Part shown: piece by piece, positions 10,181 through 22,284 of the stretch | Numbering within the stretch: position 1 is the first letter of the stretch | How the letters are laid out: the number at the start of each line of letters is the position of its first letter | Assembly: GCA_021234155.1 (NCBI GenBank) | Contig: JAJEKV010000080.1 | Location: 1,286,182-1,350,181, forward strand | Direction: 5' to 3' | From: Isoetes taiwanensis | Taxonomy: Eukaryota; Streptophyta; Lycopodiopsida; Isoetales; Isoetaceae | Length of the DNA stretch: 64,000 bases | Position numbers and translations under genes: made by a program | Notes under the pieces: generated by a model | Seen by the model: only the letters and a program-made list of their open reading frames with translations | The model's database searches: none | What the model was told of the DNA's origin: nothing

Positions 10181-12269
10181 AGAGCTTCAAAGTGCCAAAA
10201 AAACAACTGAGCAGAAACTACACCACAGATCAGGTGCGCTTGTTTTCAAATTGTTTTGCATTGTGTCAGAGGAAGCAATTTCTTATTCTTGGTTCGATTT
10301 TCACAGTTTTGGAGGTTCCAAAGAAAATTGAGGTGCAAGATGTAGCCGAGGGAAAGAAAGCAGTGATTGAAGGAAAAAGCAAAATCACTATTCTTGCGGT
10401 GATACAGGTTGAGGAGGCTGGCATTCCAGGTCTGCATGGTGACATTCCAGATTATGACGAGGAACTCGAGAGATTGAGGGAGCAGGCTAAGGCCACATCT
10501 TCAAAAGTAAAGGCAGCAGCAGAAAATGTGACTCCAAAGAAGAAGTCCACGCCTAAAAAGCCACAGAAGAAGGCAGCAGTAGAAATAGGTAAGAAAGCAT
10601 TTTATTTCAGTGTGTACAGCAGCTGAGAAGTCCATGACATCCTATGTTTACAGGTCCTAATGAAGAGGAATCTTCCGAGCATCAAGATGTAGAGCAGGAT
10701 ACTCTTAAGTTTGTGTCAAATCTTGCTTCTGACATAGTAAAGGAAGCTGAATTTCATGACAATGAGAAATCAGGAGAGGTTGAAGACGAGGATTCTGGAC
10801 CTAATAAGAATCTGAGTGAGGAAACCAAAAAAGATGGGAAGGAAATGGATACTGACTCGAGAAAAAAAAGACGTCAGCATCGTAAGAATGATCTCTACAG
10901 GTAACTTGATCTACATATCTTACATTTTTTTTTAATTCTAGTATCCAAGTTAAAAACTTTAAAATAATATGGATAGTAGTAGACGAATGTAGATGATTTG
11001 TGTAAATGTACTGGTCATTGAACCCGCATCGCAGTTCTCGAATCTGCACCATATGATGCCTTCTTTGAACCGAATGATGAAGCTCAAGAAGGCAAGGATT
11101 TTCCTGTGATCTTTGCACGAAATGGAGTGTTATTTATTTGAACAAGATGTCTTTGGACATGAATGTGGGGAAAATTTTCCAACCCGCATGTGGATATGTA
11201 TGCGTGTAATTGGACTTTGAACTTGTTCATTTGTATGTGTAAGTCAAGTTAGTAATTTTATCCTTTTCAACTTGTTATAGGTGCCCGCAGCTTCGTGTTC
11301 CGTGATGATAAGAAGGCCGACGCCCGGTTCTTCCCAGGGACAACTTCATGGAATTTGCAAAGATGGACCAAGGCAAGTTTAAAAAGATAAATCTATGGCA
11401 GCCTCCGAGCGTGGAAGAGATATTGTAAAGGTAGCTCTTACAGGGGATAAATGGGCTGAAGTACGATGGATCATGATTCCAATGCTATGTAGAGTTCTTG
11501 AACATCACACTTTGGCCATCTTCAACATGGCACTTACTAAGAGTAAGAACACCATCAACATTCGGATCTTCAATTCGCCGAGGACATTGACATTGACATG
11601 CTTGCACTTAAGAGGTATTTTGTATTTCACATCTCCTTTTATTAATATTGAGTGGATTGGATACCATGTTAGCAAACTTCTTTCATTCATTTGCTACAAA
11701 ATAGATCCTGGTCTTTTGCGTGCTCCACATCCTCACTATGGCACGCTGGTTGTGTCGAAAGTGTCCCACTTTTTGAAGACAAAATCCTTCACCGGTTGTG
11801 AAGATTCATAAGTGTCCACAGCCAGAAAGATGGGGATTCATGTGGCCTCTATGTTGCGGCTTATATGCGAAGTTTGTAGACACAATCGCGTGTGTGGTAA
11901 AACTACCAATGTGAGTGTCTCACTTCTTTTGTCTTGCAAACAAATGGTTTTTAATACTTATTATATAAGTATTGTTGTCACATTTGCAGATTACCCGAAA
12001 CTGGTTCTTGCCAAAGTATACGGAGGATCGTCGTGATGTTCTCATCCAAGCACTACTTCAGGAGTTAGACCACATTCACATCGCACCCGAAACCATTAGA
12101 CCACCCGGTACTAATAAATGTATTTTGAAACAAACCTATCCCTATTGTCAATGCTAAACACTATTTGATTATAAAATACACATTTTTTCATTGAATTTTA
12201 ATGAATAAAATCTCTTTTTATTCAACTGCACTATACTTTATTGATAAATTGCATGTTCTTTCATATCAG

Positions 12270-12957
12270 GTGTACAGAAAAGGTTGATAGTGTTTGATAT
12301 CAATAATGTTTTGGCAAAACAAATACATAGGACTTTGGTATCAGATGATCAGCTAGTTGGAAATTATGACATAATAGGCAAGAAAGTGTTGTTTTTAAGG
12401 CCCCACCTAGATGAATTCCTGGAATTTGTATTTGAACACTTTGAAGTAGGAATATGGTCATCAATAGCTCCATGGAACCTATCAAGAGTAGTGGATAAAA
12501 TCTTCACAATGACGCAGATAAGGGACTTAAGGTTCACCTTTGATGGAAGCCATTGTTTGGAGCTGCCTTTCCGGATTGCAGCATATGAAGACAAACCTTT
12601 GTATCTGAAGCCAATTGAGTTTATATACGAGAAGTATCCAGACAGGAATGACAGCAACACACTAATAGTAGACGACTCCGAGTACAAGATGCTCTTCAAT
12701 CCCAACGAAAATTGCATATGCCCACCTTCATGGCAGGAAAGTGATGTTGAAGACACAGGTCTCTTGACACTTCTGAAACCATGGCTAGAGGGTTTGTTGA
12801 TAGCACCAGACCTGCAACAGTATGTGAAGCAGAATCCTTTACGCAATCCAACCGATGTACTAACAACAGTTGTCTGGGGGCAAATGCTTTCAGAGGGCTA
12901 CAAGGACAGAGATGGCATGTCCAGGCTATGGACAAGCTGCAAGAAAGTAACATATTG
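12270..12957 (+). CDS. HAD/FCP1-like (NLI-interacting factor) domain exon
   Basis: This is the best preserved exon of the left gene, following acceptor TTCATATCAG. It encodes about 225 residues without a break, ending KKVTY and TGA. RLIVFDINNVLA is HAD motif I. The second catalytic Asp of the usual DxDxT is Asn (D-I-N-N-V), so phosphatase activity is doubtful; from memory, a plant subgroup of this family shares a DxN form. VLFLRPHLDEFLEF, HFEVGIWSS (motif II region) and NTLIVDDSEYKMLFNP (motif III, paired Asp) follow in the order of CTD small phosphatases and TIM50-like proteins. Its presence inside a transposon gene suggests capture of a host exon or a domain recruited by the transposon. Confidence 0.8.
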
Positions 12958-13019
12958 AAACAGCAGAATAGTATGTACTGGCTTCACATCGGCTGTGACC
13001 AGATTTCACACTGACCCCA

Positions 13020-13690
13020 ATTTTTGGTCCACAGTTGTTTTTTAGTTGTACGGAAGTGTTGTTTTATGCCAAAAACAATACCAAAATGGCCCCAAAAGTC
13101 CACGTGGCCCGTTTATCCGGATTTGCACAAAGAGACAGTGATTTTTTGGCAAAAACATTCCACTGTGGTTTTTCTGGCAGCTTTTTGTTTTTGATCAACG
13201 TGTCCTTTTTTTCACTATTGTTTTTCACGAACTTTTGTCAACGTGTGGTTTTTTCTTGACTGTTGTTTTTTGGAGGAGCCACGCGTTGTTTGTATTCCAA
13301 AAAACACATGTAGGTTTGAATATTAATACGTGGAAAATTGAAAAAGAATAGGCTTTTTTTCCCTTTTCAATGTGTGTTGTTTTGTTTTCTCCACTTGTAG
13401 TTCTTTAAGTTAACATTGTTTTCACAAAAGAAAATACGTAATATCTAAGAAATCCACATGTATTATTTTAGAATAATTGTTGTTTTCAAATGTTGTTTTA
13501 CTACGACAATATGTAGTTATTAGATATATCTTTTTTTTCTATATGTATTATGTTTTTTCTTTACATGTTGGTTTTAAAAGTTATCATTGTTTTCTTAAAA
13601 AACAATACGTAGTTTTAAAGAAACCCACATATAGGGAACATTGTTTTCCTTGATTTGATATGTAACTATTAAGAAGTAGACACGTTGTTT
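13020..13690. other. Subterminal T-rich region of the inner element
   Basis: Non-coding and T-rich on the plus strand, with reiterated TTGTTTT and CACATGTAG-like words, comparable with the subterminal sequence behind the related end at 49,848-50,230. I see no gene. Confidence 0.45.
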
Positions 13691-14223
13691 CTTAATAGAA
13701 TAGAATAGAATACATTTATGTCCCTTGTGCCGTAAGGCCCCTGGACTTGTGTAGCATGGGCGAGCTCCCTAAAAGGGTGCTACTAGCACATCACGTTGTT
13801 TTAATGTAGCCTTTTCTGAAGGCTGACTTTTTTTTTTCCTTTAATACCAGCACCCCGCTTTACCTCGGCTTCTTGGCCGTGCAGTGATGCGTCGTTATCA
13901 ATCAGCTTTTAGCTGAGCAATTTGTGTGAGGCTATATGACCCGTATTGTACAGATCATATTACAAGCCCTCTTTCACCGTGTGTACCTCTCTAATCCGGT
14001 CATCATTCTTTGGATCGATCTCGCCGGATCCCGTAACGATTCTCATCATCTTCATCATCCCGTGGATTGGTTCCCCACTTTATATTTCTATATACGCCCC
14101 GATGTCCCCATAGATCGGACGCCAAGTTAATCATGTGGTTTTCATCCTCTATTCCCCCCGCCACAAATTCTCGTGATATCCCGCCCCTCCCCGTCTATCC
14201 CTCTCCACCGCCCTTTTCGATTC

Positions 14224-17120
14224 TTAGATCGTGACTTCCCATCCCCGACCGACCAAGTATGTCCCTTCGTTTCTTCCCCAATATGTTATCGGTACACCCG
14301 TGTCCCATTTGTTGGTCGGGTTAAAACTTGTATGCGAGCCGCCTGTCTTGGGTCTCAGATGTCTCTGTGACCATGCTCTTGTCGCTATGTCCGCCCACTC
14401 CTCATTCCACTGCTCTTCTTCTATCAGGTTACTCAGGTTTAGTCCCATCTGCCTGGTCCATGTTGCCACCTCTCTTAACCATCCAGTGCCTTCAAGGATG
14501 TGTGATTTTGCTGATTCGGTGATTGCAATGCTGGACAGTTTCCCTTGGATGTCTCCAGCGTTGTCTCTGAGCAGGTATCTTATGGTTCTCTCCCATGCTC
14601 TCACTTCCATCGGCCTTTGCCCTGTTTCGAGGACCATGATTTGCCGCTGGCGTGTTTGTTCTTACCCCAATTTCGCCTGTGCCATTGTCTAAAAATTCCT
14701 TCCCCGCTTTTCCCAGTTTCTTTTTACATTTAAGCCTCGCCCCCATGCTTACGCCTCCGCATAACCGGGTGGTGGCTATCGCTGCACTAAATAGGTAACA
14801 TTTGATGTCCCAATCAGTTATTCGACTTCTGTTACAGAAGTTTTTCATGTTAAAGTAACTTCCTATAGCTGATTGGAATCTGGCGTTAGCTCCTTTGGCC
14901 CATTTCCCTGTGCCATGTGCATCATAACCTAGATATCTGTATTCTATTGTTGTTTTTGCTAGGTTCACTGTTAGCCCTGTATCTTCACAAAATTGTTCCG
15001 CATTTTTGAGCAACTGCATTCCTTTGTTTTTGTTGCCATCATACTAAGATCGTCAGATATAGCATTATTGGTACCTTAGTGTCTCCCAAAGTGTGGGGGG
15101 GCATACTCGCCCCTTGCTGATCCGTTATGTATCCCCTGTAGTGCATCTATGTATATTCCAAAGCGAGTTGGGGATAACGGGCATCCCCGCTTCACACACC
15201 TGTGTCACATATTATCGGCTGTCCTTCCCGCTCCATCTTAGCATACACCTTGTGGTACAGTCTTTTGCGATCGATCCTACCATGCTTTCTGGGGCTTGTA
15301 TATCCATCGGTCTTTTTAGCAGCTTCTCTCTGGGATCAGACAAACGCTTTTCTGAAATCTACAAAGCAGCAGATTATTTTCTTTCCATGCGCTTTGTTCT
15401 GCTCTATTAGTATCCGAAGGGTCACGAGATGATCTGTGGTTGAGTGCTCTGGTCTGAACCCAGCTTGCCCTTGTGCTCTCACATTTCCTTCCTCTGCCCA
15501 TTTCTTTAGTTTGTTATCCAGTACCTTTCCAAACCATTTTGCGAAAATCGAGCTTACCATTATCGTCCTATAGTTCCCTGGATCTTTTCTATTCCCCGCT
15601 TTATGTAGGGGTATGACTCTGTTGTATGTCCATCCGTCTGAGCCCCAGATGTATGATGCCATTAAAAATGTCATTGCCTGCGCCAATTTCTCGTCTTAAA
15701 CAAGATTTCAGCAATTCCACGGTCAGGCCGTATAAATCTGGTGCTTTGTGATTAGCCATCTTGTTTAGGGCTAACATTACTTCCAACATATTGAAGCATG
15801 GTTTGTCCGGGTCATGCTGTATTGGTATTGGTACCCGGTGGCGTTTTGTCTTATATAATTTGTCTAGATATGTCTCCCATCCCTCGGTTCCAATGTCATC
15901 TTGTTCGTCCCTTGCTTTTACATTGCTACCCCCTCCTTTGTTTTTGAATCCTCCGAATCTTCGGGCTGTTTTCTCGCCAGTTTTTCCCATGTACCATTGG
16001 TGTCAGAAAGGTGTTATTGTATCTTTTCTTCTTTAGTAACCTTATGTATGTCTGCCTTCTCTTCTCGGTATGTCTCCCCTCCCCTTATGCTTTCTTAATT
16101 TCCTCTTGTGTTCTCTCGTTTCGTCATCATACCATCTTGAAGCTGAATGCCCCTGTTCTTCCTAATTTTGATCCTTCTCCCAAACACATCTGCTGCTACC
16201 CTTATCATTATGTCATTGAGGGTATTCCCATTATCAATTGCATTGTGCTCCCCCCAATCCCATTTTCCCATTTCCTCCTTGATCATTTGGGTAAAGGTTT
16301 TGCAGATCTTTCACGGAATTGAATTCTTACCCCGTCTTTGTTATCCTTCTTTATTTCTGTGCCATCCTTTTGTGGCCTCATCCAATCTAAATGTTAGTTT
16401 GATCGGTCTATGGCTTTCCCTTTTCCTAGTCGGCCATTCCTGTAGCATTAGCCCTTCTATCTTTTCCGCTGCTTGGTCGCTCAAAATTATATAATCCACT
16501 ATGCTCTTACCATGTGAGTTTTGGCTCGTAAAACCTCCCGATCCCCTCCATTTTTTCGTGCCATTAGCTATGATCCCCCCCGTTGTCGCGTGCGGGACTT
16601 CCAAAGAATAGCTCACCTAGCGTTGACCTCAGCCTTATCTTCTCAGATCCCTCGCCATTCCCGTGTCCTCCGTGTACACTATCTGACCATCTTTCTCATC
16701 CGCGTGCGTAATTTGTGCTTGTTCCTGTCTGGTTCTGGCATTTAGATCTCCTACTATAATCATTGGTCCTTGTCCCTTCCATTTCGTTATGTTCTCTCCC
16801 AGTTCCAGCAATTCCAGCTTATCGCTGTTTGGCGGGTAATATGCAATTATCGGGAACTACCTCTTGTTTGTTTTTCAATTGAATATTCAAAACCATATAT
16901 CTTTTATTGATATCCTCGAATGTAACATACATGCATTGTGAGCCGCACTATTCTTTTTTATATAACAAGCCGGACACTGCACTCCCTCTCCCTTTCTTGA
17001 AATCCCCTGTCTTTCCAACATGTAAAAAATTGGTACCCTTCCTCCTCTCCGTAACCTTTTAGTGTTATGCTCCCATGTCTCGCCAAACATATTATGTCGC
17101 GGCCTGTGGGCACCTTCCAT
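14224..17120 (-). pseudogene. LINE B ORF2 remnants: endonuclease and reverse transcriptase
   Basis: Many frameshifts separate recognisable pieces. KSIVDYIILSDQA and SHRPIKLTF (16,340-16,560) are the C-terminal endonuclease boxes. LALNKMANHKAPDLYGLT (about 15,760) precedes VIPLHKAGNRKDPGNYRTIM, GQAGFRPEHSTTDHLVTL and IICCFVDFRKAF (15,336-15,620), which are RT blocks. LTVNLAKTTIEYRYLGY (14,930-14,970) is the block after the catalytic Asp pair. The YADD segment itself lies in poorly preserved sequence between 15,020 and 15,330 and I did not find it intact. The 14,224-14,640 part continues the C-terminal region. Confidence 0.7.
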
Positions 17121-17615
17121 CTTTCTCCATCATCCCATGGGTAGGTGCAGACAGTTCAAGACCATAATGTCACGCTTTTTCCCCAGAGGTTGCTCGCCGG
17201 GTCTCCATGTTTTCTGTGCCATTCCCCATTCTCCTTGGCCTCCCCCTGGTTTTCATTGTCGGGGTTGGCCCTTCGAGCCCTGCTTGATTTGTTCGCTCTT
17301 CGTTTCCCCCGTTTCCGCTTCCTCCTATTGCTCTGTTCTGGTTCCCATCTACCGTGATTGCTCTTAGTGCCTCCCTCTGCATTCTGTTCTCCAGCACCTG
17401 TTGTATGGGTTTCATGAGATGTGAATTTTCCTTCTCTGCTCCCGTTGGTTTTGCTACCCCCTGCAACCCTTCCGTCTGCTCCTGCGGTTGAGTCCCTTGC
17501 TCTCTTACCCTTTTGTGTATGTATACCTTGCCATTCTTGACCCCTGCTTGTATCCCTGCTTGGTTCAGTTCCCTGGCTTTGGCCAATTCCCCCGTAGCCC
17601 CCTGTCTGCATCAGA

Positions 17616-18264
17616 TCATGTTAATGCCTCCTGTACTTTGATTCCATTCCTCAATCTGGATCCCATCCGTAAGATCCTCTCCTTGGTTGCCATGTCCCTC
17701 AATGTCAGGTTTATGTGCCTCGATCTCCCCCTCCATTGGCCCGATCGGAGGGCTTTGACGATGACGCCCCTGTGTTCCTTGAACACCGTCTCTATCACTT
17801 CTGCAGTAACTCGATATATATCCTCATTAGGCCTCTCTGCTATCCCAATTAGCCTAACATCATGTTTAATCTTATTCTGCTCCTCATACTCCAATAAATG
17901 TGGTTTTATCCTATCATATGACTCCCATGCATCCAGCTCAACATTTGATTTCTCTAATTCAACCAACCTTTGCAGGATCTTTGCTTTCTCCTCTTCGATC
18001 TCGTCCATTCTCATTTTGCATTTCCTCGTTCATCTTCTCCACCCCTCCTACTCTCACGTCCATGCTAGTGATGGCTACTTTGTTGCTGTTACAAGTCTCA
18101 GCCAATGCGTTGAGTGCATCCAAGTTCGGGATCTTTGCCTCTAGCCGTTTATCCATTTGTGCCAGAAAGTCCCTAAGGTCTTGTTGACTCACCGGGGCTC
18201 TTGCCGCCTCCAATCTCCTCTGCTGGCTACAGTTGATGCTATCGGCCATCACCCTCATTTGCAA
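17616..18264 (-). pseudogene. LINE B ORF1: coiled coil with L1 ORF1-type domain
   Basis: Two overlapping frames form one ORF1. The upstream part (from about 18,264) is helical and charged, with LDALNALAETCNSNKVAI. The downstream part has EEEKAKILQRLVELEKSNVEL (coiled coil), then VRLIGIAERPNEDIYRV and INLTLRDMATKERILR, the pattern of the RRM-like and C-terminal domain of L1-type ORF1 proteins (transposase_22-like). A frameshift separates the parts near 17,960-18,014. The protein would coat LINE RNA. Further downstream (17,156-17,611) is a basic, Gly/Arg-rich segment that may be its tail. Confidence 0.55.
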
Positions 18265-18744
18265 GAGAATCCTGTGCAGAAAGACTTTAAGCAGTGCGTT
18301 CGTGCTAGACTCTTGCTTGTGAAATAACCGTCGTTTCCCCCTAAGACTATATATATTTGCTGCTTCTAAACGGTATTTTTATTGATGATTACCGTTCTGA
18401 TTTGAATTTCAAATTTTAAAATTCAAAATTCAAAAGGCCCTAATTAGTTTCGTCCGTCCCTTTTTATTGTCACTCAGTTCTTTTCGTCCGTTGCCCAAGG
18501 TTGATCCTCTCGGGTTTCTCGAGTCTGAGTGGTTGGGTAGATGCTTGTCTGTATTGATTACGCTAGTATTTTCGTCTGTTCTGAGATTCTGTACCTGCAA
18601 TTTTTGTAGTTCTGTGTTCCTGTATTTCTGTGCATGTATCGTTCTGTTGAGCTGTGCTCGTGCTCCCTAGTCTGTGGTGAGGGGTAAACCCCCCCTTGTC
18701 CATACTTTTCCCCGATCCATGGTGTCGGCAATTTCGTCATCTGG

Positions 18745-19110
18745 GGTATTCTTCATACCTCTTTAGAAGTCATATATTGTTTACAAATATTGTACCGTTA
18801 GTTATATTGAGTTTTTAGTGGTCCGGGTTACCAGTTGGTGGGTCTAGCCCTCGCTATCCTGGTGTACGGCGGAGGCTTGGCCTCACTGTCCCGTAACTTG
18901 TTCCCGTCCACCTTTTACTCTGTGTTGCCATACATCAGTAATTGAGGTATTCTTCATACCCCGCTGTACAAGTCATATGCCGTTCTCCATGTGTTGATGA
19001 GTTTTTGGTGGTCCGGGTTACCAGTTGGTGGGTCTAGCCCTCGCTATCCTGGTGTACGGCGGAGGCATAGCCTCTCTGTCCCGTATCTTGCCCCGTCCGC
19101 CTTTTACTCT
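18745..19110 (-). repeat. 190-bp tandem duplication in LINE B 5' region
   Basis: GGTCCGGGTTACCAGTTGGT at 18,821 recurs at 19,011 and the similarity continues through CTAGCCCTCGCTATCCTGGT and GTCCCGTA. The period is 190 bp. Since LINE B runs on the minus strand, the repeats lie upstream of ORF1, like the tandem promoter monomers of some L1 elements. Confidence 0.65.
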
Positions 19111-19439
19111 GAAATCCTTTTGTTCTCTGCGTGCTTCTGCGTGTCCTTTCATCAATCTCCCTCTGCTTGTATCTTTTACGGGGCTTGTTATATCTGTCAA
19201 ATTATTCTTGTTCCTTTTCTATCTGTCACTTACCTGTCACCCATTATTTTGTATTTCCCTTATTTTGAGTGTTTTCGTCACCCTTCTCCTCCCGAGTCGA
19301 TATCTCCCGCAATATGGTCCTTTTGTCTATTTTTGCATGGTGTCTTTCCTGTTCCATGTCCCAATGCGGCCCGGCGTCGCCTGTAATATTTTCCTTCCCT
19401 ATGTTTACATCTTCTATCTTCTATCTTCTGTCTTCTAGT

Positions 19440-20950
19440 GTCGCTTAACAGCAGCATTATGCTCCTTCAGTAGGTCTTCAGTAGTCCTCATTTATGCTCT
19501 AAATTGCTAGAGTCCATAATTTCTATAATTTCCCAATGTAGCTGTTGTCTCAATGAAATAAAATATATGTGGCTTTTATTTAAATTTAGAGAAACAACCT
19601 GTTTGGTCCGCTCTGGAACATCTGTCTAACCAATCAAATATTGACACGTGGCAATTTTTCAAAAAAAAAAAAACAATTATTTATTAGCTATTGATAATTT
19701 CAATCTACTAAAAGGAAAAAGACATCATGGAGCAAGCATCATTTGAATGTCCACTAAACTCAAGTTTGCCTTTAAGTTTTGATCTTAATTGATTCCATAT
19801 TTAAACTCAAGCTTGCCTTGAAACACAGATTATATTTTCACAAATTTATATATTGTATAAACTCAATTTTGCTTTATTCAAATTCTTGCCATGGAGCTGA
19901 TTTGATACATAGTAAATGATATGCATATTCTTCTTTTCATGGCACTGCCGCCTTGCAAACCTGTCTGTTTCCTTTCATTATGCCAAAATATTCTGAAGAA
20001 AAGAAAGATCCCTTTAACAACCTTTGACAAGTTCGCATGTTTCAAATGGAGGGCTGCCAAATGCATTTTCTGCAGTTTCTAATCCTCTCTCTTCTGCATA
20101 ATAAAACACCGTGACAGTCACCCCCTTCATAGAAAAATGCTCTTCCTGCAAAACAAACACAATAGAATATTGAGTGCTCAATTGATCTTATTTTGAAGTA
20201 GACAGAACAATCGTATGCTCATTGCCAAATTTTGGACGGAACCTTTTATTCAAAAATTGGTTTAAAAAGACAACAATGTTCAAAAATTGGTTTAGAAAGA
20301 CAACAATGTTGGTCCTTTTCCAGTTTCAAAGGCATATCAAAAACAATTAGCTTGCAGTATTCTTACTACGTTCTAGTTTCATATTCATAGAAACAGACCG
20401 TCTATGTACTTTCTAGAAATACATCATGGGCATATGCAATCAGGGGAGGAAATAGAGAGTAGAATAAGATTTACCGATCCACGAGCCCCCTCCTGTGACA
20501 AGAGCTGCCAAGCCTTCTTCGATCCTCATTCCAGTCTACTCTGTTGGATTAAGTCATCTTTAAGGATCTGCAACGGAAGCTCCAAATGGGCGGACTAGGT
20601 CATCTGTCATTGAAAGAACAGATTAGATTTTTTACAAGATCAGGAGAGCAGACTGAATATGCTTTTTGCTGGAGTTACCTTGGAGTCCAAGCCATATCTT
20701 CTGCAGTCCTCTACCGCCATAGCCAGACCTCCAAACTCAGAACAATTAATTTCTTTGAGCACAAGGATATTCAGAATCTAGGCTGTCCAGATTGTCTTGT
20801 CCGGATTATTGCAGCTTACGTCCATTTGACTACCCTTCTCGTGATCCGTGGCGCGCCCGAGCCATTTTCGGGCTCCCATCGATGGATCTATGTAATGACC
20901 TTGATGTTCTTGATATTTTCCTGGCCTTTTTTACAGGCCATTTTATACCA
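19440..20950. other. Non-coding stretch, no recognised gene
   Basis: AT-rich sequence with short open frames lacking recognisable motifs. A short direct repeat (AAAAATTGGTTTA-AAAGACAACAATG) occurs twice at 20,251-20,308. Confidence 0.4.
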
Positions 20951-20989
20951 GTTGATGCAGCGACAGAGCACCTACATCAAGAAGAAGCT

Positions 20990-21310
20990 TTGCCATCGCC
21001 AAGCAAAGGAGCTCTGCCGGATTCGCCAACGCCAAGGGGGCCATTGCCAAGGGGGAGAGGGAAACAAGGTGGAGGAAAGCAGAGGGAGAGAGGAAAACAC
21101 AGGGGAGGAGCTCTCACGGATTCGCCATCGCCAAGGGGCCATAGCCAAGGGGTAGAGAGGAAAAAAAGGGGAGGAAAGCACAGGGAGAGAGGAAAAACAT
21201 AGGGAGGAGCTCTGCCAGATTCGCCATCGCCAAGCGGCGCCATAGTCAAGGGGGAGAGAGGAAAAACACAGAGAGGAAAGCACAGGGCGGAGGGAAACAC
21301 ATGGCGCAAG
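20990..21310. repeat. About 99-bp tandem repeat, three copies
   Basis: GGAGCTCT followed by GGATTCGCCA(A/T)CGCCAAGG-type sequence recurs at about 21,008, 21,107 and 21,206, each followed by purine-rich GGGGGAGAGAGGAAA. Both strands stay open through it because the unit lacks stops. I read the open frames as by-products. Confidence 0.75.
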
Positions 21311-22280
21311 GCCAATCACATTAGAGGACTTGGATCAACATCTTAGCCGTTCATCGTGCTGTCAATCTCGACCATCAATTTCAAGGGCCAATATCTAACA
21401 TAATAAAATGGGGATGAAGATCTCAACCATCCATCTTGATGGTTTAATAAAATACTACTTGCATTTGCATGCATATTTTTTAAATATATATAATAGATTT
21501 TATCCCCCTTTTTTTTTCCTACTACAGAGGGCTATTGTTTCTCCTATTGTGCCCCACTCTTTTCTCTCTGCCGCCTTTTTATATACAACTCCCTACCCCT
21601 ACCCTTGAGGTATGGCCAGTGCCCATATATTTCTTCGGGGATGTCAGAGTAGCGATTGCCCTTGAAAACTATTTCTAGTCGATCCTTTAGGTGGATCTGG
21701 CTGCAATTGCCCCGCGAATCGGCGGCCAAGCTGGCAATGCACACGAAGTTGGTTTTGCTTGATCCGCTTACCACCGGTTTTCCTGTGTTCTTAAGAAAGC
21801 AAAAACATTCTCAAAATTTTAAATGATAAAAGGAAAAGGTTATATGCACACCCGAAATAAAACCCGCAATAGCAAAGGTCGAGATTGTAAGAGCTTCAAC
21901 AACTCTCAGTATGTTTTTATATCGAGAGGCCCTGCATGGTAGCACAGCTCCAGATAGCATAGGCAGTGCCAAAACTGTAGTTGCCGAGTGTTTAGAACTA
22001 TTTCCATCCTAAAGTAACAGAAACAGTATAGATGCAGAACAAAATTCTGGAGAAGATTATATGGCTCCGAAAATAATAGCTTGCGTGGAAAGAATTACTC
22101 CTCCTCACATTGGAAGCCCGACCAACTGTTGTGCTGGATCTGCCAATCCTATGAAAACTAGCATTAAAACTGGAGATAATATCGAGTTCTAGAACCCCGC
22201 AGTTTTAACATAAGTAGAAGCAAAAAAAAAACATCTCAGATCTCAAAAATAGAACCAAGGCAGGCAAGCACCGCTCTATA
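21310..22280. other. Non-coding stretch, no recognised gene
   Basis: AT-rich sequence between the 99-bp repeats and the minisatellite, without recognisable coding or RNA features. Confidence 0.4.
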
Positions 22281-22284
22281 GGCG

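Larger units (their letters stand above)
7910..12957 (+). pseudogene. Decayed multi-exon transposon gene: coiled coil, RING-like, HAD domain
   Basis: I do not recognise this gene as a whole. From ATG 7,910 a short Lys-rich segment (MDAFASRKSPRLNKN) is followed, after a frame change, by EAKHVRCVNADEIFPDLQQ to HVPEYFALHSPF (8,040-8,265). Next is VDWDTFKVLAKDLAK and a long charged coiled coil to about 8,880, broken by six TAA/TAG codons and no TGA. A Cys/His cluster follows (8,900-9,080: YVFC, PCEHSFHIFCF, CPRACKW), RING-like in spacing. After a MITE-bearing intron come exons near 10,180-10,230, 10,305-10,589 (KIEVQDVAEGKKAVIEG, then Lys/Pro-rich KKKSTPKKPQKKA) and 10,654-10,902 (acidic). Weaker exons lie at 11,290-12,100, and the HAD exon ends the gene. 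Splice sites GT/AG are visible for several exons. Stops and shifts show it is inactive. Confidence 0.55.
13691..19440 (-). mobile_element. LINE B, degenerate L1-like retrotransposon
   Basis: A minus-strand LINE with ORF1 (17,616-18,264), endonuclease remnants (about 16,340-16,620), RT (about 14,490-15,990) and a 3' terminus near 13,691. There AATAAATG-like sequence is followed by a short (ATTCT)n tail (plus strand 13,691-13,711, TAATAGAATAGAATAGAATA). Its 5' region (18,300-19,440) contains a 190-bp tandem duplication. It belongs to the same broad RT group as LINE C: both share GQAGFRP followed by S.TDHLVT- or STIDHLVT-like text. It lies inside the inner 17-kb element. Confidence 0.75.

Noticed and set aside
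20586-21202. Proline/glycine-rich protein over the 99-bp repeats
   Set aside because: Both strands are open through three tandem units, and there is no recognisable domain or supported start.
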